A stretch of 34,668 nucleotides of DNA from contig JAITIL010000022.1 of the NCBI GenBank assembly GCA_031279475.1, positions 1-34,668 of the forward strand, given 5' to 3'. The DNA comes from Prevotellaceae bacterium. GTDB taxonomy: Bacteria; Bacteroidota; Bacteroidia; Bacteroidales; UBA932. Under the pieces are notes generated by a model. It was not told where the DNA came from and did no database searches. It worked only from the letters and a program-made list of their open reading frames with translations. Made by a program: the position numbers and the translations under genes. Shown here in pieces: positions 28,801 through 34,668 of this stretch. How positions within the stretch are numbered: the stretch's first letter is position 1; the number at the start of each line of letters is the position of its first letter.

Positions 28801-30501
28801 ATGGATAATTATCTCAAAAATTTTAAAATCAGTGACGTGTTCCGGCCGAAGCTGTTCACGATGATAAAAAAACGCAGGTACAACAAGGAAACTTTTGTAT
28901 CCGACCTCATCGCCGGCGTGATTGTAGGGATAGTAGCCCTGCCGTTGGCCATTGCTTTTGGAATTGCCTCGGGCGTGAGTCCGCAACAAGGGTTGATCAC
29001 CGCCATTATCGCCGGATTTATTATATCGTTCTTCGGCGGCACGAATGTGCTTGTAGGTGGGCCTACCGGCGCTTTTATGGTGATTGTGTACGGCATCGTA
29101 GCCGAATTTGGCATGAACGGGCTTATTATCGCCACCATACTGGCCGGAATCATGCTGATATTGATGGGCGTGCTGAAGTTAGGCAATATCATTAAATTCA
29201 TCCCCTACCCCATTATTGTGGGGTTTACCAGCGGCATCGCCGTTGTGATTTTTTCTTCGCAAATCAAGGATTTCTTCGGCTTAACCATAGACGCCGTGCC
29301 GTCGGAATTTATTGACAAGTGGATGGCGTATTTTTCACATTTCGGCTCGACAAGTTTATCGACCACAGGCATTGCGCTGTTCACTGTCGCCGTGATTATA
29401 TATTGGCCCTACGTGAATAAAAAAATCCCGGGTTCACTGGTTGCTATTATCATCACTACCATTTTTGCGACGCTGAGCGGCATGGATGTGGAAACCATCG
29501 GCAGCCGTTTTCCTGAGCTGGCCGGCGGGTCGAGCCTGCCAAGCCCCGAAGCGCCCACGATGAATGCAAAAGTAATCCGCATGCTCATACAGCCTGCCTT
29601 CACCATTGCCATACTGGGCGCTATTGAGTCGCTGCTGGCCGCCATGGTGGCCGACGGGGTAACCGGCAAGAAACACCATTCAAATACCGAACTGATTGCT
29701 CAGGGCGTCGCCAATATCGTAGCGCCCATCTTTGGCGGCATTCCGGCCACAGGCGCCATTGCCCGGACCATGACAAACATCAACAATGGCGGGAAAACAC
29801 CTGTGGCGGGCATTATTCATGCTGTTGTGCTGGCGTTGATTTTTATTTGCTTAATGCCCCTGGCCGTGCATATTCCGTTGGCCTGCTTAGCCGGTATCTT
29901 AGTTATGGTGGCCTATAATATGAGTGAGTGGCGTTCATTTAAAGCCCTGCTGCGTAACCCGCGCTCCGACGTGATTGTGTTGCTCACCACCTTTTTCCTC
30001 ACCGTATTCTTAGACCTCACTATTGCCATTGAGTTCGGCCTGCTGATGGCGGGAATACTGTTCCTGAAGCGGGTTTCGGAAACGTCGAGCATTTCAGTTA
30101 TTGAACATGAAATCAACAGTACGGAGGACGACGAGGCCGTTAATGCCGAAGCGCTGAACATCCCGGAAGGCGTGGAAGTGTATGAAATCAACGGGCCTTT
30201 CTTTTTCGGACTGGCGAACAAATTTGACGAATTTGACCACACCGGCACGGCAAAACGAGCCAGGGTGCGGGTTATCCGCATGCGTAAGGTTCCGTTTATT
30301 GATTCCACGGGATTACATAACCTCCGGAACTTGTGGAAACGCTCGACGAAAGAAAAGATACAAATCGTACTTTCAGGCGTAAATACTAATGTGTATGCGA
30401 CTCTTGAAAAAGCAGGCTTTACCGAAGAGCTCGGCAAGGAGTTTATTTGCAGCAATATAGATATTGCGTTAAAAAAAGCTGCCCAACTACTGCAAGAATA
30501 A
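28801..30501 (+). CDS. SulP-family inorganic anion transporter with STAS domain
   Basis: A 566-residue SLC26/SulP permease. About 10-12 membrane helices occupy residues about 30-430. SulP signatures include ALPLAIAFGIASGVSPQQGL in the first helices and the NIVAPIFGGIPATGAIARTM segment. A cytoplasmic STAS domain closes the protein (about 455-560: VYEINGPFFFGLANKFDEF and VPFIDSTGLHNL). Members carry sulfate, bicarbonate or dicarboxylates; the substrate cannot be set from sequence. The gene has its own promoter and lies divergent from tRNA-Leu. Confidence 0.93.
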   Translation: MDNYLKNFKISDVFRPKLFTMIKKRRYNKETFVSDLIAGVIVGIVALPLAIAFGIASGVSPQQGLITAIIAGFIISFFGGTNVLVGGPTGAFMVIVYGIVAEFGMNGLIIATILAGIMLILMGVLKLGNIIKFIPYPIIVGFTSGIAVVIFSSQIKDFFGLTIDAVPSEFIDKWMAYFSHFGSTSLSTTGIALFTVAVIIYWPYVNKKIPGSLVAIIITTIFATLSGMDVETIGSRFPELAGGSSLPSPEAPTMNAKVIRMLIQPAFTIAILGAIESLLAAMVADGVTGKKHHSNTELIAQGVANIVAPIFGGIPATGAIARTMTNINNGGKTPVAGIIHAVVLALIFICLMPLAVHIPLACLAGILVMVAYNMSEWRSFKALLRNPRSDVIVLLTTFFLTVFLDLTIAIEFGLLMAGILFLKRVSETSSISVIEHEINSTEDDEAVNAEALNIPEGVEVYEINGPFFFGLANKFDEFDHTGTAKRARVRVIRMRKVPFIDSTGLHNLRNLWKRSTKEKIQIVLSGVNTNVYATLEKAGFTEELGKEFICSNIDIALKKAAQLLQE

Positions 30502-30513
30502 AATCTTTTTTTA

Positions 30514-30521
30514 TACCTTTG
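30514..30521 (+). promoter_or_regulatory. -7 box abutting the small lipoprotein gene
   Basis: TACCTTTG matches TAnnTTTG exactly and ends only 4 nt before the ATG at 30526, so transcription may begin at or within a few bases of the start codon (leaderless or nearly so). Confidence 0.5.
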
Positions 30522-30525
30522 TAGT

Positions 30526-30867
30526 ATGATGAAATGCGTAATTTTCATTTTTGTGTTATACACTTTGTGCTGTTCTTGTTCTTCTCAAAATAAATTGACA
30601 AAATCGAAAAAGGAAATAACGGCTATCAACAACCGTGAGTCGTTAAAAAAGGAACAAGAGAAACGGAAGCAGCGGGCAGCGCAATACAAGGCTTATGAAG
30701 AGCGACAGAACAGCGAAGTAACCCATGCACAAGAAAAGAATGATGCAGAAATAGAAAAAGCAATTAAAGAAGGAAAAAAACGTCACATGTCTTTTCAATC
30801 GAAAGAAACAAAAAAGCGAATGAAAAAGAATGCGAAAGAAAGTAATAAAAAAAGTTTTTGGGATTAA
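30526..30867 (+). CDS. Small lysine-rich lipoprotein
   Basis: A 113-residue protein with a lipoprotein signal (cysteines within LCCSCSS, near residue 17). The remainder is a very basic, Lys/Glu-rich and probably helical segment without a recognised domain. ATG at 30529 is an alternative start. Its TAA overlaps the ATG of the next gene (TAATG), so the two are translationally coupled and may work together at the envelope. No function can be assigned. Confidence 0.7.
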   Translation: MMKCVIFIFVLYTLCCSCSSQNKLTKSKKEITAINNRESLKKEQEKRKQRAAQYKAYEERQNSEVTHAQEKNDAEIEKAIKEGKKRHMSFQSKETKKRMKKNAKESNKKSFWD

Positions 30868-31259
30868 TGGAAGACTATATTCCTATACTTATTGTGGCCG
30901 TTGTAATGCTCGCAAAATTGTTTTCTCCCAAGAAGAAGCAATCACAGCATTCTCCGGAAAACTTTCCGGAACTGCCTGAATTGTCAGACCTCTTCCCCGA
31001 TTTTGCGACTAGGCCGGAAGAGAAAGACGAACGGCAAGGGAAAAAAGTAATTCCGGCTCTTGAGCCCTTAGGCACGATACCGTTAGTGGAAGGAGGCCAC
31101 ACGACAGACTCCGAACAAAGATTGGCGCAGATGCGCACAGAGGCAATAAGCGACAAAGTGCCAAAAGAGAAACCAAAAGGGATTGAAATACTGGAAGATT
31201 TTGAAATACGAAAAGCAATTATTTATCATGAAATCCTGCAACCGAAATATCTAGAATAA
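30867..31259 (+). CDS. Membrane-anchored small protein of unknown function
   Basis: A 130-residue protein from the ATG at 30867, one base inside the stop codon of the lipoprotein gene. An N-terminal hydrophobic helix (EDYIPILIVAVVMLAKLF, about 2-19) precedes a basic KKK stretch. A polar, proline/glutamate-rich region and a C-terminal segment (EDFEIRKAIIYHEILQPKY) follow; the latter resembles the conserved tail of Bacteroidales membrane-anchored hypotheticals. A reading from TTG at 30858 would add three residues and is less likely. Function unknown. Confidence 0.72.
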   Translation: MEDYIPILIVAVVMLAKLFSPKKKQSQHSPENFPELPELSDLFPDFATRPEEKDERQGKKVIPALEPLGTIPLVEGGHTTDSEQRLAQMRTEAISDKVPKEKPKGIEILEDFEIRKAIIYHEILQPKYLE

Positions 31260-31367
31260 CTTGTTTGAAAAAGTTGTCACTGATGAAAGAGTTTCGGACA
31301 AGCGCCGGAATTCTTTTCTTTTTAAACAGGACACACTAAAACTATATAATTATTTATTTTTATTGAC

Positions 31368-31841
31368 ATGTCGAAGAATATTTATGTAACCGAAGAAGGT
31401 TTACAAAAGTTACGTGCCGAGTTGGAACAAATGAAAAACATAGAACGTCCGGCGATATCTCGTCAGATAGCGGAAGCCCGCGACAAGGGCGACCTGTCGG
31501 AGAATGCGGAATATGACGCTGCAAAAGAAGCGCAGGGATTGCTGGAAATGCGAATTGCGAAACTGGAAGCAACTATAGCCAGCGCCCGCATCATTGACGA
31601 GTCGCGCATTGACTTGTCGCAAGTGCAAATACTGACCAGGGTGAAGATTAAAAACGTGGCCACAAAAGCGGTGATGGAATACCTGCTCGTGGCCGAAACA
31701 GAGGCCAACCTCAAAGAAGGCAAACTGGCGGTGGGCACACCCATTGCCAAAGCGCTGTTGGGTAAAAAGAAAGGCGACGTCGTAGAAGTGACCGTGCCGT
31801 CGGGCATCATGAAACTGGAAATTGTAGATATTTCAAAATAA
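31368..31841 (+). CDS. greA: Transcription elongation factor GreA
   Basis: A 157-residue Gre factor. The N-terminal coiled coil contains the signature REARDKGDLSENAEYDAAK-like stretch with the acidic tip (residues about 35-55). The C-terminal FKBP-like domain ends PSGIMKLEIVDIS. It enters the RNA polymerase secondary channel to rescue backtracked complexes by transcript cleavage. The HIT-family gene follows 21 nt downstream. Confidence 0.96.
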   Translation: MSKNIYVTEEGLQKLRAELEQMKNIERPAISRQIAEARDKGDLSENAEYDAAKEAQGLLEMRIAKLEATIASARIIDESRIDLSQVQILTRVKIKNVATKAVMEYLLVAETEANLKEGKLAVGTPIAKALLGKKKGDVVEVTVPSGIMKLEIVDISK

Positions 31842-31862
31842 CAACAAGCAATAAATTAGTTT

Positions 31863-32258
31863 ATGGCCAGCATTTTTACGAAAATCATTCGCGGCGAAAT
31901 TCCAAGCTATAAGATAGCGGAAGACGAGCGCTTTTTTGCTTTTTTAGACATCAATCCGGTGAGCAAGGGGCACACTTTGGTTATCCCGAAACAGGAAACG
32001 GATTACTTGTTCGACCTGGATGCTGCACTATTAGGCGACTTGATGCAATTTGCCCAAAAAATAGCCAGCGCGCTGAAACAGGCTATTGCATGCAAACGCA
32101 TAGGCGTGGTGGTAATGGGGCTTGAAGTGCCCCATGCCCACATTCATCTTATTCCCATGAATAGCGAAGCCGATATCGACTTCCGCAAACCAAAATTAGA
32201 ATTAACGCCTGACGAATTTACCACACTTGCCGGCAAAATTAAATCAGGTATCCAGTAA
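31863..32258 (+). CDS. HIT-family nucleotide hydrolase
   Basis: A 131-residue HIT protein of the Hint branch. The histidine triad is His91-x-His93-x-His95 in VPHAHIHLIPM, and the N-terminus ASIFTKIIRGEIPSYKI is typical. It likely hydrolyses AMP-linked or dinucleoside compounds; the physiological substrate is undefined. The pairing with greA immediately upstream is common in Bacteroidetes. Confidence 0.94.
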   Translation: MASIFTKIIRGEIPSYKIAEDERFFAFLDINPVSKGHTLVIPKQETDYLFDLDAALLGDLMQFAQKIASALKQAIACKRIGVVVMGLEVPHAHIHLIPMNSEADIDFRKPKLELTPDEFTTLAGKIKSGIQ

Positions 32259-32306
32259 AATATGACGCGGTACAAATTTAATAAACAACCAAATCAACAA
32301 TCAACG

Positions 32307-33449
32307 ATGAAAAAATTCATTTTGTTTACTTTTATTCCCCTGTTGTGGGCGTGTACCAATTCTTCGGCCGATATTTCAGGATACATTGGTTCCCCCGGCA
32401 CACGAATTAGCATCTTACAGTTAAATGCCACCACACAGTTGCTGCTTGACACATTGCATACGGACGCCACAGGATATTTTAAATATACAATAAGGTTTAA
32501 ACAGGACGAACCGGCTTTCGTATTGGTAAAAACCGACAGTTTGCAAGTGGCCACCCTGTTGGTTGAGAAAGGCGAACACGTGAAGCTAATTGCCGATACG
32601 AAGAAACAAAATTACACGGTAGAAGGCTCGGAGAGCTCGCGATTATTGCAGGAACTGAATACTGCATTCCAGCAATCGGTGTTCCGTTTCGATTCGCTCA
32701 ACCGTGTACTTAAAGAACAGGAAGGCGCCAAAAACTACGAAGCGATTTACAAACAAATTAATCTTGAATTAGGAAAAGTATATGTGAAACAAAAACGGGA
32801 CGCGTTGCGCTTTATTTACAATTATCCGTCGTCATTCGCATCTATTGCCGCGTTGTATCAAAAGTATCCTACGGGTTTGCCGGTGTTTGCCGCCGACAAT
32901 GACGCGCTGTATTTCAAAAAACTGTATGATACGCTACAGCCTTTGTATCCGCGCTCGGAATACATCCTCGTATTACGTGAAGAATATGAACGCCGGATGA
33001 ATGCCATGACCATGCAGACCATGATGGAAGGCGTTACCGAAATTGACTTCCCCGATCTTGAATTGCCCGATGTGAATGCCCGGAAAATAAAACTCTCGAC
33101 ACTGAAAGATAAAGTAATATTGGTGTATTTTTGGACATCAACGAGTACGGCGCAACGCATGGAAAACAACGACCTGCGCCGCTGGTATGACAAATATGCG
33201 GAGAAAGGTTTCGAGATTTACCAGGTTGCCTTAGACACCGACAAACCATCGTGGGCCAAGCTGGTGAGGGAACAAAACAACCCGTGGATTAACGTGTGCG
33301 ATGGCTTCGGCGCCCATTCGCAGGCCGCAAAATTATATAACGTGAAGACACTTCCTTCGGGTTTCCTGATTGACAAAAAAGGACAAATCGTAGCAGGACA
33401 ACTTTCCGGAAAAGAGCTTGAAAAGAAGTTAGCCACATTGATAAAATAA
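32307..33449 (+). CDS. Thioredoxin-fold lipoprotein (TlpA/DUF4369-like) without catalytic cysteines
   Basis: A 380-residue protein starting at the ATG at 32307 with lipoprotein signal MKKFILFTFIPLLWAC (Cys16). Residues about 20-110 form a DUF4369-like beta domain. A helical middle follows, and a C-terminal AhpC/TSA-thioredoxin-like domain runs from about 250. At the position where the family has WCxxC the sequence reads FWTSTSTAQR (Trp276; Ser280 and Gln283 replace the two cysteines), so disulfide chemistry is not possible there. The conserved cis-proline region TLPSGFLID is kept. It may be a structural or binding derivative in the envelope. The in-frame extension to 32262 is not credible ahead of a signal peptide. 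Confidence 0.86.
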   Translation: MKKFILFTFIPLLWACTNSSADISGYIGSPGTRISILQLNATTQLLLDTLHTDATGYFKYTIRFKQDEPAFVLVKTDSLQVATLLVEKGEHVKLIADTKKQNYTVEGSESSRLLQELNTAFQQSVFRFDSLNRVLKEQEGAKNYEAIYKQINLELGKVYVKQKRDALRFIYNYPSSFASIAALYQKYPTGLPVFAADNDALYFKKLYDTLQPLYPRSEYILVLREEYERRMNAMTMQTMMEGVTEIDFPDLELPDVNARKIKLSTLKDKVILVYFWTSTSTAQRMENNDLRRWYDKYAEKGFEIYQVALDTDKPSWAKLVREQNNPWINVCDGFGAHSQAAKLYNVKTLPSGFLIDKKGQIVAGQLSGKELEKKLATLIK

Positions 33450-33456
33450 GCGCACA

Positions 33457-34188
33457 ATGGTTAAGACGAACTATTATTTTGTGGCCGACGTACACCTGGG
33501 GCTGCAGGTGGGTAACGTGAAGGAGCGCGAGCAGCGTTTTGTGCAATGGCTTGAAAAGGTTGCGGCAGACGCAAAGGCGATATTCCTCCTGGGCGATATT
33601 TTCGATTTTTGGTGCGAATACAAAAAGGTTGTACCCAAAGGCTACGTGCGCACTTTGGGTAAGTTGGCCGAACTGACAGACAAAGGCGTTGAAATTCATT
33701 TTTTCCCGGGAAACCACGACCTGTGGACATTCGGCTATCTGGCGGAAGAAACAGGCATGACTGTGCACCACCAACCCTTGGAAATACAACTTGAAGGAAA
33801 AACTTTTTATCTTGCACACGGCGACGCCACAGGCAAACTCACGCGGGGATACCGGTTACTGCGGGCTATGTTTACTTCGCCGCTTTTTCAATTTTGCTTC
33901 AGTTGGATTCACCCGCGCTGGGGTATTGCTTTTGCCCACCGGTGGTCGCACCACAGCCGCCTGTCGAAAGGCATTGCCGTGCCTTTTCAAGGCGAAAAAG
34001 AACAGCTGTTGATATTCGCGAAAGCATATGCGGAAAACCATGCGGTTGATTATTTTATTTTCGGACACCGCCACATACCAACAGTTATACCGGTTGCCGG
34101 CCATTCGCAACTGTTCATTCTCGGGGAATGGATATCGGGTTGCGAATATGCCGTTTTCGACGGAACGAGCCTGCGGCTTACTTCGTGA
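33457..34188 (+). CDS. lpxH: UDP-2,3-diacylglucosamine diphosphatase
   Basis: A 243-residue calcineurin-like phosphoesterase matching LpxH-type enzymes. It carries the metal motifs Asp11-x-His13 (ADVHLG), GDIFDFW (Asp47), GNHD (85-88) and GHRH (203-206). In lipid A synthesis it cleaves UDP-2,3-diacylglucosamine to lipid X. A C-terminal IFGHRHIP and WISGCEYAVFDG follow the family. It starts 7 nt after the thioredoxin-fold gene. Confidence 0.9.
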   Translation: MVKTNYYFVADVHLGLQVGNVKEREQRFVQWLEKVAADAKAIFLLGDIFDFWCEYKKVVPKGYVRTLGKLAELTDKGVEIHFFPGNHDLWTFGYLAEETGMTVHHQPLEIQLEGKTFYLAHGDATGKLTRGYRLLRAMFTSPLFQFCFSWIHPRWGIAFAHRWSHHSRLSKGIAVPFQGEKEQLLIFAKAYAENHAVDYFIFGHRHIPTVIPVAGHSQLFILGEWISGCEYAVFDGTSLRLTS

Positions 34189-34239
34189 TGAAAACGATTT
34201 ATTTTTTACCCGCCTGTGCGTAATATGAATTTTTTCATA

Positions 34240-34247
34240 TACCTTTG
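34240..34247 (+). promoter_or_regulatory. -7 box upstream of nucleotidyltransferase pseudogene
   Basis: TACCTTTG matches TAnnTTTG exactly, 14 nt before an ATG at 34262. No clear -33 TTTG. Confidence 0.4.
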
Positions 34248-34261
34248 TGAAAAATACGACA

Positions 34262-34543
34262 ATGAAAGAGTTATGTAAAGAAAAAGAAAACACACGCGCC
34301 GTTTACACACAACTTGTACCGGTCGGCCGAACCTGGCGAACTTGAATTAACAGAAGAAACTGATACAGGCATGGATAAAAAAGAGGCTATAACCATAGCG
34401 CGAAAATATGCCGCAGTGGTAAAATCAACTCTGGGGTACGATAAAATTATTTTATTTGGTTCTTATGCCAAGGGTAATTTTGATGAACACAGTGTCTCCC
34501 TGTTTACGAAATCCGCTCTTCTGGCGTGGAGCTATACCACTAA
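34262..34543 (+). pseudogene. Internally deleted MNT-type nucleotidyltransferase
   Basis: A remnant of a small nucleotidyltransferase of the MNT type. The N-terminal part, from MDKKEAITIARKYAAV (ATG at 34371), is normal up to the active-site motif ILFGSYAKGNFDEHS. The obligatory DxD motif should follow at once but is missing. The sequence instead runs, in another frame from 34493, into PVYEIRSSGVELYH and a stop at 34541-34543, which resembles the usual C-terminus of the family. A deletion of the central part with a frame change explains both. The upstream segment from ATG 34262 also changes frame near 34315. A still-open frame reaches 34571 and overlaps hisA. No HEPN partner gene is seen next to it. 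Confidence 0.7.
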
Positions 34544-34567
34544 TTCACCAAAAATACGTTTTCCGAG

Positions 34568-34668
34568 ATGATTGAACTCATTCCCGCTATTGACCTGCTC
34601 GACGGCAAATGCGTGCGCCTCACGCAGGGCGACTATGCCGCCGCAACCGTCTACGACAACAACCCGCT
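34568..34668 (+). CDS. hisA: Phosphoribosylformimino-AICAR ribotide isomerase, 5' part
   Basis: The first 33 codons of HisA ([20 protein letters not shown] then GDY) are present before the window ends. HisA opens the aminoaldose form of the imidazole precursor in histidine synthesis. The catalytic Asp of AIDLLDG and the phosphate-site KCVRL are visible. Its ATG overlaps the stop of the degraded nucleotidyltransferase frame. Confidence 0.92.
   Translation, partial: MIELIPAIDLLDGKCVRLTQGDYAAATVYDNNP

Overview
The window reads as a chromosomal segment of a member of the Bacteroidetes, most likely Bacteroidales. Evidence: the ATP synthase operon has the order atpD-atpC-(small membrane gene)-atpB-E-F-H-A-G with a long secreted N-terminus on AtpB; there is an UpxY-type NusG paralogue, Wza/Wzc export proteins and exported LacZ, GalM and GH109 enzymes; promoters repeatedly match the Bacteroides primary sigma consensus (TTTG, 17-19 nt, TAnnTTTG); Shine-Dalgarno sequences are largely absent. 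The species cannot be named from the sequence alone.

Left part (1-7,230, minus strand): ompA-like gene, wza-like export lipoprotein, wzc-like tyrosine autokinase, a small HAD phosphatase and, last, the NusG/UpxY-like antiterminator form a surface-polysaccharide export cluster read from one clear promoter at about 7,120-7,148. An AlbA/Schlafen-type ATP-binding regulator, bracketed by 46-bp direct repeats, lies at the far left. Middle-left (7,230-13,650): tRNA-Gln, an exported GH2 beta-galactosidase, then convergent galK and galM (galactose release, mutarotation, phosphorylation), and a Uma2-family protein. 13,700-16,170: a TonB-dependent receptor under a NikR-family regulator that has lost three of the four nickel ligands; two near-identical 29-bp operator-like elements sit in the receptor promoter. 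16,222-23,259: the complete F1Fo ATP synthase operon.

Right part: a AAA_14/DUF4143 ATPase-nuclease-like gene framed by an exactly 22-bp phased array of TACTCA-N6-TGAGTA dyads (five copies in front, two behind), the most striking unexplained structure here; a GH109 (alpha-N-acetylgalactosaminidase-like) lipoprotein with a sugar-kinase-like gene; a Fic AMP-transferase with a winged-helix tail; tRNA-Leu and a SulP anion transporter with interleaved divergent promoters; two small lysine-rich membrane-associated proteins; greA, a HIT hydrolase, a cysteine-less thioredoxin-fold lipoprotein, lpxH, an internally deleted nucleotidyltransferase pseudogene, and the start of hisA, which runs off the right edge.

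No insertion sequence, CRISPR array or rRNA is visible, and no gene-free stretch exceeds 300 bases.
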